From positions 1-64,000 of the forward strand of contig JBMNUB010000009.1 of assembly GCA_050946055.1 (NCBI GenBank): DNA of 64,000 nucleotides. Reading direction: 5' to 3'. Positions 7,394 through 16,129 of this stretch are shown piece after piece. This stretch comes from Fimadaptatus sp050946055. GTDB taxonomy: Bacteria > Bacillota > Clostridia > Christensenellales > Aristaeellaceae. How positions within the stretch are numbered: the stretch's first letter is position 1; the number at the start of each line of letters is the position of its first letter. Below the pieces are notes generated by a model. That model was not told the DNA's origin. It saw only the letters and a list, made by a program, of their open reading frames with translations, and did not search any database. The translations under genes were made by a program, and so were the position numbers.

Positions 7394-9295
7394 ATGCAGA
7401 CCAATCAGTCACTGCTAAACATAGGAATATTTGCGCACGTGGACGCGGGCAAGACCACGCTGACCGAGCGCATGCTGTATCACGCGCGCGCCATACGCAC
7501 GCTGGGCAGCGTGGATAGCGGCACGGCTCACACGGACACGCTGCCCATCGAGCGTGCGCGCGGCATATCGGTGCGCGCCGCCGCCATAGCCTTTGAACAC
7601 GGCGGGCGGCAGTTTACGCTCATAGACACTCCCGGCCATGCCGACTTCAGCTTCGAGGTGGAACGCTCGCTCTGGGCGCTGGACGCGGCCATACTGGTTG
7701 TGTCAGCCGCCGAGGGCGTGCAGGCGCAGACCGAGATAGTATATGAAGCGCTGTCCCGCGCGCACATACCCGCGCTGATATTCATAAACAAGATTGACCG
7801 CACCGGCGCGGATGTGCCGTCGGTGCTTAGGCAGCTGCGCCGCATGACAGGCAAGCCCTGTCCGCTGGCCGGCTCGGATGAGCTTATCGAGGAGGTGTGC
7901 GCCAGCGATGATGCGCTGATGGAGGGCTATCTTGAGGGCGCACCCGACATGGAAGCCTGCCGCGCCCGCCTTGTCGCGATGGTGCATGCGTGCGAGATAT
8001 ACCCGGTGTACACGGGTTCCGCGCTCAAGGACATGGGCGTGAGCGAACTCATGGACGCGGCGGCTAAGCTTTTGCCCGGACCTCAGTGCGACGAAAGCGG
8101 CGAGCTTTCGGGCGTTGTGTTCGGCTTCATGACCGACAAGGCAATGGGGCGCGCCGCGCTCTGCCGCATATTCGCGGGCGAGGTCGCGGTGCGCTCCGAA
8201 CTGTGCGGCCAGAAGATAACCCAGATAAAGCTGCTGCGCGCCTCGGGCTGGGAGGATGCCGCCTCCGCTCACGCCGGGCAGATAGCGGCGCTGTTTGGCG
8301 TGAGCGAGCTGCGCATGGGTCAGGCGATAGGCGCTCAGCCGCCGCGCGGCATAGGCATGGGCAGGCTGCGCCAGCCGCTGATAATGGTGGAGCTATGCAC
8401 GCCGCCCGAGCGCATGCCCGCGCTGCGCGCCGCCGTGCGCGACATGGAGCGCGAAGATCCGCTGCTGAGCGCCGACTGGTCGGGCTATCTGCAAAAGCTG
8501 CACGTGATGGCCATGGGCGGCATGCAGCTGGACGTGATGCGCGAGCAGCTGAGCGCGCGCGGCCTCAGCGTGGAGTTTGGCCCGCCGCAGGTCATGTACC
8601 GCGAGACGGTGAGCCGGGAGACATACGGCTTTGTGGCATACACCATGCCCAAGCCCTGCTGGGCGGTGATAAAGCTAAAGCTCACGCCTTTACCGCGCGG
8701 CGCGGGCGTGCAGTTCGACTCCATAGTGCCGGACCGACAGATAAAGACGCGCTACCAGCACCAGATAGAGCAGGCGCTGCCCGTGGCGCTCAAGCAGGGC
8801 ATGCTGGGCTGGCCTGTGACTGACATACGTCTTACGCTGGTCGATGGCAACGACCACCAGTGGCACACTCACCCGCTGGACTTCGTGCTGGCCACGCCCA
8901 TGGCCGTGATGGACGGGCTAAAGCGCGGCGGAACCACGCTGCTTGAGCCCATACAGCGCGTGCGCTTCACGCTGCCCGCGAGCGCGCTGGGCGGGCTGAT
9001 AAGCGATGTGGCGCTGATGCGCGGCTCGATAGAGTCCACGCGCACGCTGGACGAACTGGTGAGCGTCGTGGCGCTGATACCGGCCTCGACCTCCATGCGC
9101 TACGGCGATCGCTTTGCGCAGCTGACCGGCGGGCGCGGCGTGATGATAGCACAGCTGGACGGATATCGCGAATGCGACATGGCAAACGGCGCTACCTGCC
9201 CGCGCAGGTCGGTCGATCCGCTGGACACATCGCGCTACATACTGGCCGCGCGCTCGGCGCTGGACGGCGGCGTATGGGATGGCGGCGGCTGGTAA
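7394..9295 (+). CDS. Tet(M)/EF-G-like ribosome-acting translational GTPase
   Basis: This is a 633-residue translational GTPase of the tetracycline ribosomal-protection family. The G motifs are complete: AHVDAGKTT at 14-22, RGISV near 55-59, DTPGH near 77-81 and NKID near 131-134. EF-G-like domains II-V follow (for example EREDPLLSADWSGYLQKLHVMAMGGMQLDVM). Members this divergent in Clostridia are often housekeeping paralogues and not proven resistance genes, so resistance is only a possibility. GGAGG lies seven bases before the ATG. It is followed by a long gap leading to the tRNA genes and looks monocistronic. Confidence 0.9.
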   Translation: MQTNQSLLNIGIFAHVDAGKTTLTERMLYHARAIRTLGSVDSGTAHTDTLPIERARGISVRAAAIAFEHGGRQFTLIDTPGHADFSFEVERSLWALDAAILVVSAAEGVQAQTEIVYEALSRAHIPALIFINKIDRTGADVPSVLRQLRRMTGKPCPLAGSDELIEEVCASDDALMEGYLEGAPDMEACRARLVAMVHACEIYPVYTGSALKDMGVSELMDAAAKLLPGPQCDESGELSGVVFGFMTDKAMGRAALCRIFAGEVAVRSELCGQKITQIKLLRASGWEDAASAHAGQIAALFGVSELRMGQAIGAQPPRGIGMGRLRQPLIMVELCTPPERMPALRAAVRDMEREDPLLSADWSGYLQKLHVMAMGGMQLDVMREQLSARGLSVEFGPPQVMYRETVSRETYGFVAYTMPKPCWAVIKLKLTPLPRGAGVQFDSIVPDRQIKTRYQHQIEQALPVALKQGMLGWPVTDIRLTLVDGNDHQWHTHPLDFVLATPMAVMDGLKRGGTTLLEPIQRVRFTLPASALGGLISDVALMRGSIESTRTLDELVSVVALIPASTSMRYGDRFAQLTGGRGVMIAQLDGYRECDMANGATCPRRSVDPLDTSRYILAARSALDGGVWDGGGW

Positions 9296-9680
9296 GGCCG
9301 TGCCGCGCGGGCGCATGGCGCTTCGATATGCGCTGTGCGCCTGCCCTGTCTGGACGCGACTGCATATGCGCTATCGCCCCGCTCTCCGACGGCATGTGCG
9401 CCTGCGCATCAGGGCGCGCATGGCAGGCCGGTGGGCTCAGCCAAAGCAATATCTGCTCATTCGCGCGTTTTGCGGCCATATCCAGCCCTACACCCCCGGC
9501 AATGCGCCCTTTGCAGGCAATGCCTACCTATTTTATGAGCGCTATATTGGCATGCGGTTGCCCGCAGCGCATTCACGGCGGCATGGGCGCTTGCTTTGCC
9601 TGCCCGCAGCGCGCCATTCACTGCTGTGGGCGCATGCGCGCGACTCTCAATGTTTTACCCGCACTTAACAGTTTGGGGTA
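9296..9680. other. Intergenic stretch without a recognised gene
   Basis: Nothing with a ribosome site and conserved features is seen. The sequence is rich in GCGCATGC-like words, as in many gaps of this window. No clear terminator follows the GTPase gene. Confidence 0.5.
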
Positions 9681-9709
9681 TTGACAGAACGTCTCCGGCG
9701 TGATATAAT
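9681..9709 (+). promoter_or_regulatory. Consensus promoter of tRNA-Arg copy 1
   Basis: TTGACA (9681-9686), a 17-base spacer and TATAAT (9704-9709) match the sigma-A consensus exactly. Confidence 0.9.
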
Positions 9710-9737
9710 ATATCTCGTTCGGTGCGTCGAATGGTGT

Positions 9738-9811
9738 GCGCCCTTGGCTTAGCTGGATAGAGCGCTTGGCTACGGACCAGGAGGTCGGGGGTTCGAATCC
9801 CTCAGGGCGTG
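9738..9811 (+). tRNA. tRNA-Arg(ACG), copy 1
   Basis: The 74 bases fold as a standard cloverleaf. The acceptor stem pairs GCGCCCT with AGGGCGT (one G-T pair), the anticodon stem is CTTGG/CCAGG, the loop CTACGGA gives anticodon ACG, and the T loop is TTCGAAT. ACG is the inosine-modified arginine tRNA reading CGU/CGC/CGA. CCA is not encoded. A consensus promoter precedes it and an intrinsic terminator follows within four bases. It differs from copy 2 by one base. Confidence 0.97.
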
Positions 9812-9814
9812 TTC

Positions 9815-9847
9815 AAAGAGAGAGTTTCGTAAGAGACTCTCTCTTTT
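9815..9847 (+). terminator. Intrinsic terminator of tRNA-Arg copy 1
   Basis: The stem AGAGAGAGT/ACTCTCTCT is followed by TTT. Confidence 0.8.
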
Positions 9848-10293
9848 GCATATGCGGACTTTTGCGCACGCCGCATGAGCGAGCGCCATGAATGCCTGCA
9901 TGCGCACGAGCGCGCCTGTATTCAGTTCGCCCGACTCGCAGCTTCCAGCCGCAGTATGCACCGTCAGCCAAGCGCACGCCGCCCTACCGGCTGCATTCGC
10001 TCCGGGGAACTTTTTGCGCTTGCGGCAGGACGCGAGAGCGCTTGCGTTATGGCGTTGGCTGCGCTGTGCCTATGCCTAACGATGGTCGTGCGCTTGTCAT
10101 GTCAATGGCTGTCCGATTGCTCATGCGCCTGCGCGTATGGCTGCGGGGCCGCGCTGCGGCACAGAAAGCGCCGCATACTGAATTCGGCCATGCGCAATGG
10201 CATTCAAAGGCGCAATGCTCGCCCACTTTCGAGCCATTGCCGGTGATTTCTCAAAAAGTCCCAATTTTTCTGAAAAAAAGTTCAAAAAAGGTA
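9848..10293. other. Spacer between the two tRNA-Arg genes
   Basis: No coding sequence is supported here. Open frames lack ribosome sites and have no recognisable domain. The last 60 bases before the second promoter are A/T-rich. Confidence 0.5.
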
Positions 10294-10322
10294 TTGACAG
10301 GTTTGCCTCTGAGTGATATAAT
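10294..10322 (+). promoter_or_regulatory. Consensus promoter of tRNA-Arg copy 2
   Basis: TTGACA (10294-10299), 17 bases and TATAAT (10317-10322). From the -10 to the gene the sequence is nearly identical to copy 1, while the spacer differs. Confidence 0.9.
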
Positions 10323-10350
10323 ATATCTCGTTCGGTGCGTCGAACGGTGT

Positions 10351-10424
10351 GCGCCCTTAGCTTAGCTGGATAGAGCGCTTGGCTACGGACCAGGAGGTCG
10401 GGGGTTCGAATCCCTCAGGGCGTG
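10351..10424 (+). tRNA. tRNA-Arg(ACG), copy 2
   Basis: It has the same 74-base cloverleaf as copy 1 with anticodon ACG. The only difference is position 9 (A here, G in copy 1). The leader is duplicated too. CCA is not encoded. It has its own promoter and terminator. Confidence 0.97.
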
Positions 10425-10445
10425 TTGGGACTTCGGTTCCGGTTT

Positions 10446-10473
10446 GAGCTTCCTTTGTGGAAGCTCTTTTTTT
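10446..10473 (+). terminator. Intrinsic terminator of tRNA-Arg copy 2
   Basis: The stem GAGCTTCC/GGAAGCTC is followed by seven T residues. Confidence 0.85.
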
Positions 10474-10541
10474 GTGTTCAAAATGAGCCTGATTGGCCTT
10501 TGCCCCATGGCGCGCGGCACATAATGCGCCAAGATCTGCGC

Positions 10542-10782
10542 GAGCTGCCGGTGCAGTTCAGCGGGTTGTGGCATGTAGCCGCTCCCCCTTGCGCCGCGCA
10601 ACGGTCGGCTTGCGTGAGCTGCCGGTGCAGTTCAGCGGCGGGTTGTGGCATGTAGCCCTCCCCCTTGCGCCGCGCAACGGTCGGCCTGCGTGAGCTGCCG
10701 GTGCAGTTCAGCGGCGGGTTGTGGCATGTAGCCCTCCCCCTTGCGCCGCGCAACGGTCAGCCTGCGCGAGCTGCCGGTCGAT
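10542..10782. repeat. Tandem array of ~76-base units (three plus a partial)
   Basis: Units begin GAGCTGCCGGTGCAGTTCAG at 10542, 10616 and 10692, with a partial fourth at 10768. Unit lengths are 74, 76 and 76. The copies are nearly identical, which suggests recent expansion. No spacers and no coding signal are seen. Confidence 0.92.
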
Positions 10783-10882
10783 GCGCTCATGGAGCCGCTC
10801 AGCCGCGCCATGCCCGGCGCACGCTGTCATTCGGCTCATTATGGCGTCGAAAGGAATTTTTGTCGCATAAAACAGCGCTGTA

Positions 10883-10911
10883 TTTACATTTTTCTCAGGT
10901 TTTGATATAAT
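10883..10911 (+). promoter_or_regulatory. Promoter of the AraC-AraC-threonine aldolase operon
   Basis: TTTACA (10883-10888), a 17-base spacer and TATAAT (10906-10911), 32 bases before the first ATG. Confidence 0.75.
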
Positions 10912-10942
10912 TGTATCAATTCAATAGAGCGGAGGCGGTATT

Positions 10943-11818
10943 ATGAACGGCTGGCTGATGGCGCCGGGCGCGCTGGAACTGGCTGAGGCCAGCAGCACTG
11001 ACGAGATAGGCTGCGCTCCCGGAGAACTTCGCCTCATAATAGCCACCGAGGGCAGCTGCGAGCTTAAATTCGATGATGGCGAGGTGACGATAGCGGGCGA
11101 CAAGGTGCTGCTGCTGCGCGGCATTGCCCCGCGCGCGGTATCGCACTCAGTCGATTTGCGCCTTATGCAGATAGCCATGCGCCTGGGACCCGCGCGCCCC
11201 GGCGTGCTGTCCCCGGAGGCGATATATGCGGCATATCCCGATTACCGCGAGTTCTGTCAGCTCAAGGCGCGCCGCTTCGTGTTTCACGACAAGCAGGCCC
11301 ATGTGCTTAGCATGAGCGCGCTCTTGCAGGTATACAGCGGATACGAGGGCTCGGAGCGCGAGCTGCTCATAGGCTGCGCGCTCAGCACGCTGCTCATATG
11401 CGCCGCCAGCGCCTGCGTGCGCCCCGGCGACAGTGCGCCGCTGGGCAATCGCCATGTGCGCGCCGCGATACAGTTCATGCGTGACAACTACATGTTCAGC
11501 ATAACCACCGAGGACATCGCCCGCGCCGCCGGAGTGCATGTGGGGCATCTGCACAGGCTGTTCACCGAGCAGACCGGCGAGCATCCGGGTCAATACCTGA
11601 ACACGTTGCGCATGGAAAAGGCCTGCTTCCTGCTGGCGCGCACCGACCTTAGCATGCTGAGCATATCCAAGCTGTGCGGCATAACCACGCAGCAGTACTT
11701 CAGCCGCTGCTTCAAGCGCCATGTGGGCGTGACCCCGCAGGAGTACCGGCGCACATATGCCGTGACATGCGACTATCGCGGCATGAACTTCCCCACTACC
11801 GACTTCAGCGAGGGATGA
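10943..11818 (+). CDS. AraC-family transcriptional regulator
   Basis: The 291-residue product has an N-terminal cupin-like sensing half (GELRLIIATEGSCELKFDDGEV, residues ~25-60) and a C-terminal AraC double helix-turn-helix (residues ~175-280). The second helix-turn-helix ends in the signature ITTQQYFSRCFKRHVGVTPQEYRR. A GGAGG site precedes the ATG. It is the first gene of a three-gene run, followed after four bases by a second AraC regulator and then threonine aldolase. The effector is not evident. Confidence 0.92.
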   Translation: MNGWLMAPGALELAEASSTDEIGCAPGELRLIIATEGSCELKFDDGEVTIAGDKVLLLRGIAPRAVSHSVDLRLMQIAMRLGPARPGVLSPEAIYAAYPDYREFCQLKARRFVFHDKQAHVLSMSALLQVYSGYEGSERELLIGCALSTLLICAASACVRPGDSAPLGNRHVRAAIQFMRDNYMFSITTEDIARAAGVHVGHLHRLFTEQTGEHPGQYLNTLRMEKACFLLARTDLSMLSISKLCGITTQQYFSRCFKRHVGVTPQEYRRTYAVTCDYRGMNFPTTDFSEG

Positions 11819-11822
11819 GTAC

Positions 11823-12695
11823 ATGCTATCTATATATTCTTCCTGCTACCGGGAGGACGATCACGTGCCGGTAGTGTACGCATACTACGACCGCGCCGAC
11901 ATGATATCCACCACGCTGGACGAAACCGATCACTCGCATTCGCTGTGCGAGATAATGTACGTGCTGGACGGCACTGCCGAGGTCGAGGTAGAGCGCCAGA
12001 TGATAACGCTGTCCCGCAGGCAATTCATATTCGTGGATTCGGGCGTGCGGCACAGGCTGCTGCTGAACAGCGACGCGCCCTTTGGCATGATGAACATAGA
12101 GTTCCAATACGAGCCGGGCGATGGCCGCTGCCCCGGCACGCGCACGCTCATGCAGGCTTCGCCCGCGCTGGGGCGCATGCTGTCCAGCGCCTCGCCCTAC
12201 CTTGTGCTGACCGACGAGGACGGCGCTGTACACGACCTGCTCAAGCAGATAGTGCTGCTGGCCGACTCCACGCGCTTTGAGTCCGAGCGGCTCTGCTCGC
12301 TGCTCACCACGCAGATAATACTGCTCATGGCGCGGCTGTGGCAGAGCTCGCGCATGCCGGCGCGCTCTGCGCATGTGGCGGGCGCATTGGACATAATACG
12401 CCGCCGCTATTCCGGGCCGCTCACCGCGCTGTCCATAGCGCAGGAGCTGCACATACATCCCACATACCTGCACAAGCTGTTCCGCGATGAGACCGGATAC
12501 TCGGTCTGTGAATACATACAGCGCGTGCGCCTTGAGCATGCCGCCGAGCTGATGCGCGGCGACTGCACGCTGCGCGACGCTGCGCTGGCCGTGGGCATAT
12601 CCAGCCCGCAATACTTTTCCAAGCTGTTCAAGCGCGCTTACGGCATGACGCCCGGCGAATACCGCACCCGCGCACAGCACTGCGACGCCCCGTAG
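11823..12695 (+). CDS. AraC-family transcriptional regulator with cupin domain
   Basis: This 290-residue regulator has a clear N-terminal cupin (HSHSLCEIMYVLDGTAEVEV near 38-57) and a C-terminal AraC helix-turn-helix pair (ALSIAQELHIHPTYLHKLFRDETGYSV and ISSPQYFSKLFKRAYGMTPGEYR). It begins four bases after the preceding regulator and its ribosome site (GAGGGA) overlaps that gene's stop codon. It is not a close copy of its neighbour, so this is unlikely to be a recent tandem duplication. Such regulators usually sense sugars or other small ligands; the ligand is unknown. Confidence 0.93.
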   Translation: MLSIYSSCYREDDHVPVVYAYYDRADMISTTLDETDHSHSLCEIMYVLDGTAEVEVERQMITLSRRQFIFVDSGVRHRLLLNSDAPFGMMNIEFQYEPGDGRCPGTRTLMQASPALGRMLSSASPYLVLTDEDGAVHDLLKQIVLLADSTRFESERLCSLLTTQIILLMARLWQSSRMPARSAHVAGALDIIRRRYSGPLTALSIAQELHIHPTYLHKLFRDETGYSVCEYIQRVRLEHAAELMRGDCTLRDAALAVGISSPQYFSKLFKRAYGMTPGEYRTRAQHCDAP

Positions 12696-12715
12696 CGGGC
12701 AGGAGGATGCACGAA

Positions 12716-13744
12716 TTGATATACAACTTTGAATGCGACTATGCCGAGGGCGCGCTGAGCGAAGTCATGTCCGCGCTCTGCGCCACCAACCTTGAGCAGA
12801 CCAGCGGCTACGGCGAGGACGATCACTGCCGCCGCGCCCGCCAGTTCATCTGCGGCTGCATGGGCAGGGAGGCCGAGGTGCAGTTCGTAGTCGGCGGCAC
12901 TCAGGCCAACACCATAGTGCTGACCGCCGCGCTGCGCCCGCATGAGGCCGCAGTCTGCGCCGCGAGCGGCCACATAAACACCCATGAGACCGGTGCGCCC
13001 GAGGCTGCCGGCCACAAGGTGATATCCTTCCCCGGCGTAGACGGCAAGATATCCCCACGCGACGTACAAAGGGCGCTGGACGAGCACATGCCCGTACACA
13101 CCGCCAAGCCGCGCATGGTGTACATATCCCAGCCCACCGAGTGGGGTACGGTGTATTCGCTTGACGAGCTGCGCGCGCTATATGAGTTCACGCGCGCGCA
13201 CGGCATGTATCTGTTCATAGACGGTGCGCGGCTGGGCTGCGCGCTGGGGCGCGCGGGCGCGGACATGACGCTTGCGCAGCTGGCAGGCAACTGCGACGTA
13301 TTCACGATAGGCGGCACAAAGTGCGGCGCGCTGTTCGGCGAAGCCATAGTGATAAACGCGCCGGAGATAGCCCGCGACATACGCTACATAATCAAGCAGC
13401 GCGGCGCAATGCTGGCCAAGGGCAGGCTGCTGGGCGTACAGTTTGAGCCACTGATGGCAAACGGAGCGGAGCTGTACCTGCGCGCCAGCCGCCACGCCTG
13501 TGAGTGCGCGCAGCGGCTGGCCGCAGGGTTTGCCGCACGCGGCATAGCCATGCGATACGACTCCCCCACCAATCAGATATTCCCGATACTCAGCGACAGG
13601 CAGTGCGACGCGCTGCGCAGCACCGCCAGCTTCCTGATAATGGAAAAGGCCGGGGACGGAAGAAACGTCGCGCGCTTCGTATGCTCATGGGCGACAAGCG
13701 ATGAAGCGGTCGGGGCGCTGCTTGAGGCGATAGCGCGGATATGA
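12716..13744 (+). CDS. Low-specificity L-threonine aldolase (PLP enzyme)
   Basis: This is a fold-type I PLP enzyme of the threonine aldolase / beta-eliminating lyase family that cleaves L-threonine or allo-threonine to glycine and acetaldehyde. Family motifs include ECDYAEGA at the start, VVGGTQANT, FIDGARLGCALG and TIGGTKCGALFGEA, in which Lys binds PLP. The ATG at 12707 directly abuts the AGGAGG site, so the in-frame TTG at 12716, nine bases away, is the better start and gives the expected M-I-Y-N-F start (342 residues). It ends the operon with two AraC regulators. Glycine made here could feed the glycine cleavage system at 27-32 kb. Confidence 0.9.
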   Translation: MIYNFECDYAEGALSEVMSALCATNLEQTSGYGEDDHCRRARQFICGCMGREAEVQFVVGGTQANTIVLTAALRPHEAAVCAASGHINTHETGAPEAAGHKVISFPGVDGKISPRDVQRALDEHMPVHTAKPRMVYISQPTEWGTVYSLDELRALYEFTRAHGMYLFIDGARLGCALGRAGADMTLAQLAGNCDVFTIGGTKCGALFGEAIVINAPEIARDIRYIIKQRGAMLAKGRLLGVQFEPLMANGAELYLRASRHACECAQRLAAGFAARGIAMRYDSPTNQIFPILSDRQCDALRSTASFLIMEKAGDGRNVARFVCSWATSDEAVGALLEAIARI

Positions 13745-14069
13745 TGCGCAGAGCGGGCGGCATGTGATTGGGCGATAAGCAGACTTGCGGCCATGTGGCG
13801 CAGGCGGGCTGGCGACAAGCGCATTTGCCGCCTTAAGCGCTTTTAGCAAGCGCTTCAGTTTAGGCGCGCGCTTAGCTCCTGTGGCGTTTGCCAGACGGGC
13901 AAAGCCATGTGTGGATTGGCCTTGCGCTTAAATATTGAAAATAAGTGCCTGTAAATTCTACATAATGTGCAAAGCGGCGCGATTTTTAACCGTCTCTTTA
14001 CGCAAGCATGCTATAATGTCATCATAGTGCGCGCTGGCTAACGGGCGCGAAGTATGGGAGAGATGCAAT
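13745..14069. other. Intergenic stretch with a -10 element
   Basis: No gene is seen. A TATAAT at 14012-14017 lies about 55 bases before the exporter start, without a good -35. An imperfect AAGCGC palindrome near 13835-13855 might act as a weak terminator. Confidence 0.4.
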
Positions 14070-15227
14070 GTGAAAAGCAAGCGCACGGCGCTTATATTCT
14101 CACTGACGGTGGTAGGATTTGGCGTGCTGCTGAGCTTTGCGCTGTTCCGCATAAACGACATTGCGGGCGTGGTGCGCTATGTTGCCAGCGCCGCCGCGTC
14201 GCTTATGTGGGGCGCAATAATCGCCTTCATAATCAACGTGCCGATGAGCGCGGTCGAGCGGCTGATAGTCAAGCTGGACAAGCACGGGCGACTAAAGCTG
14301 GGTCACAGGCGCGCGATAGGCCTGCTGGTCACGCTTGCGTTCATGGTGGGGCTGGTGTACATGCTGCTGACCATGATAATACCCGAGCTTTTGCGCACGC
14401 TGATTGCGATACTTGAGATGATACCCGATCTGCTGCGCCGCGCCGACACATTCCTGCAGAGCTACGGCATCAACATAAGCGAGATGCTCTTTGCCAAGGG
14501 CGACGCCCCCACATCCGCAAGCGATGTGCGCCAGCAGCTCATACAGGCGCTGGACATACTGATAAGCGGCGTGACCTTCTCCACCGCTCTGGTGTCCTCG
14601 ATAGCTAGCGCTATGATGGACGTGTTCTTCAGCGTGCTGTTTGCCGTATACATACTGGTGGCCAAGGAGCGGCTGGGCGTGCAGATACGCAAGCTGCTCT
14701 ACGCCTTCCTGCCGGAGCGCTTTTCCGACCGCACGGTCGAGGTATGCCGCCTTATGCACGGCACGTATTCCTCGTTCATAGCCGGGCAATGCACCGAGGC
14801 GCTGATACTGGGCGGCATGTTCTTTGTGTGCATGACGCTGTTTAAGATGCCCTATGCGCTGCTGATAAGCGTGTTCATAGCGGTCACGGCGCTGATACCG
14901 CTGGTGGGCGCATGGCTGGGCTGCATAGTGGGCGCGCTGCTGATACTTCTGAACAACCCCATAACCGCGATATGGTTTGTGATACTGTTCCTGGTGCTGC
15001 AGCAGATAGAGGGCAACCTCATATACCCGCATGTCGTGGGCAACTCGATAGGTCTCAAGCCCATGTGGACGCTGGCCGCAGTCGTGATAGGGCAGGGACT
15101 GTTCGGCATAGTCGGCATGCTGGTGTTCATACCGATGGCCTCGGTGATATACACGCTGCTGCGCGGCAGCGCCAACGAGCGGCTGGGCAAGCGCGGCGTA
15201 CCGCACGGCAAGTTTGCCCCGCAATAG
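14070..15227 (+). CDS. AI-2E-family membrane transporter
   Basis: The 385-residue product has about eight transmembrane helices in the typical pattern: two at the N-terminus, a soluble middle segment (~130-170), then five or more at the C-terminus. It carries the conserved Gly/Pro-rich end FLVLQQIEGNLIYPHVVGNSIGLKP. The family (TqsA/YdiK/YtvI-like) is linked to export of AI-2 or to ion transport, and YtvI-type members occur in sporulating Firmicutes; the substrate here is unknown. The start is GTG at 14070 after GGGAGAG. It appears monocistronic. Confidence 0.9.
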   Translation: MKSKRTALIFSLTVVGFGVLLSFALFRINDIAGVVRYVASAAASLMWGAIIAFIINVPMSAVERLIVKLDKHGRLKLGHRRAIGLLVTLAFMVGLVYMLLTMIIPELLRTLIAILEMIPDLLRRADTFLQSYGINISEMLFAKGDAPTSASDVRQQLIQALDILISGVTFSTALVSSIASAMMDVFFSVLFAVYILVAKERLGVQIRKLLYAFLPERFSDRTVEVCRLMHGTYSSFIAGQCTEALILGGMFFVCMTLFKMPYALLISVFIAVTALIPLVGAWLGCIVGALLILLNNPITAIWFVILFLVLQQIEGNLIYPHVVGNSIGLKPMWTLAAVVIGQGLFGIVGMLVFIPMASVIYTLLRGSANERLGKRGVPHGKFAPQ

Positions 15228-15389
15228 CGCATGGGCGCGTCTGCGAACGCTTATTAAACGGTTGCACGGCAATGGCGTGTCGGGGTGTCTATAAATGCTT
15301 ATGAGAATCCGTTCCCCTTTCCGCGAGCATTTTAAGGCAGAGCTACGGCGCATCCCTGCGCAACGCACAAAGCAAAGCTATAATCGAAG

Positions 15390-15523
15390 GCGGCTGCGTG
15401 GTAATAACCTTGGCGTCCCTGAAAGGTAAGGCTGGGCTGGGCTACGTTGCCACCTTACCTTGACAATAGAACCACTGCCACAAAACCATGCCCCGCTTCC
15501 AGTGTTGGAAGCGGGGCATGTTG
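15390..15523 (+). ncRNA. Candidate structured small RNA with terminator-like hairpin
   Basis: A TATAAT at 15379-15384 precedes about 95 bases that fold on themselves. GTGGT (15399-15403) pairs with ACCAC (15471-15475) as an outer stem, and AAGGTAAGG pairs with CCTTACCTT as an inner hairpin with large internal loops. A 14-base-pair hairpin follows at 15487-15518. No ribosome site or coding frame fits. I do not recognise the family: it lacks the SRP, tmRNA and known riboswitch motifs I could check. The shape (outer stem, open bubble, end hairpin) recalls a short 6S-like RNA, but that is conjecture. Confidence 0.35.
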
Positions 15524-15596
15524 CAATGCCTCTTTTCATACAATGCCCTTCCATTCCCGCACGGCATCAATTCTGCGCATGCGCATCACAGCGGCA

Positions 15597-15625
15597 TTGA
15601 CATGAGCCGCGCGCAAGGCTATAAT
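15597..15625 (+). promoter_or_regulatory. Consensus promoter of the VOC/TIM-barrel operon
   Basis: TTGACA (15597-15602), 17 bases and TATAAT (15620-15625), 35 bases before the ATG. Confidence 0.85.
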
Positions 15626-15659
15626 GCTTGATATACTAACTCCTTAGGAGGTAAGTTCT

Positions 15660-16115
15660 ATGGACAAGAATAACATGCTCGGCACCGATATCGTATGTCA
15701 GATAGGCATACTCTGCAACGACATAATCGCCACCGCAGAAGCCTACAAGCGCGTGCTCGGCGCGGATTACACCGTGACTGAGACCAACTGCTACGAGCTG
15801 GCGCGCACCACCTATCAGGGTCAGCCCACCGAGGCGCGCGTCAAGCAGGCGTTTTTTGACGTTGGCCCCAACATAAACATAGAGCTTATCGAGCCTGACC
15901 ACGAGCCCAGCACCTGGCGGCACGATCTGGACGCGCGCGGCGAGGGCGTGCATCACATCGCCTTCTGGGTGCGCGGCATGGACGAGGTCATAGCGCGCTT
16001 TGATGCCGCCGGCATGCCCATGACCCAGCGCGGCGAATGGGACACCGGCCGCTACGCCTACATAGACGCCATGCCCCAGCTCAAGACCGTGATAGAGCTG
16101 CTGGAAAACAAGTAA
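15660..16115 (+). CDS. VOC-superfamily (glyoxalase/epimerase-like) protein
   Basis: The 151-residue product has two beta-alpha-beta-beta-beta modules of the vicinal-oxygen-chelate fold and resembles methylmalonyl-CoA epimerase. The second-module metal histidine is present (GEGVHHIAFWV), as is a Glu in INIELIEP and another in KTVIELLE. The first-module histidine found in most relatives is Gln14 here (VCQIGI), so the metal site or chemistry may differ. TAGGAGG precedes the ATG. It is followed after 14 bases by a TIM-barrel isomerase, suggesting a short sugar or carbon-acid pathway. Substrate unknown. Confidence 0.85.
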   Translation: MDKNNMLGTDIVCQIGILCNDIIATAEAYKRVLGADYTVTETNCYELARTTYQGQPTEARVKQAFFDVGPNINIELIEPDHEPSTWRHDLDARGEGVHHIAFWVRGMDEVIARFDAAGMPMTQRGEWDTGRYAYIDAMPQLKTVIELLENK

Positions 16116-16129
16116 GGAGGACGCGCGCA

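Noticed and set aside
7394..9295. Acquired tetracycline-resistance gene tet(M)
   Set aside because: The protein is only related in family; codon use matches the host and no mobile-element genes adjoin it, so resistance cannot be claimed.
15390..15523. SRP RNA, tmRNA or a known riboswitch
   Set aside because: The conserved SRP loop, the tmRNA tRNA-like ends and the cores of the riboswitches I could recall are not present.
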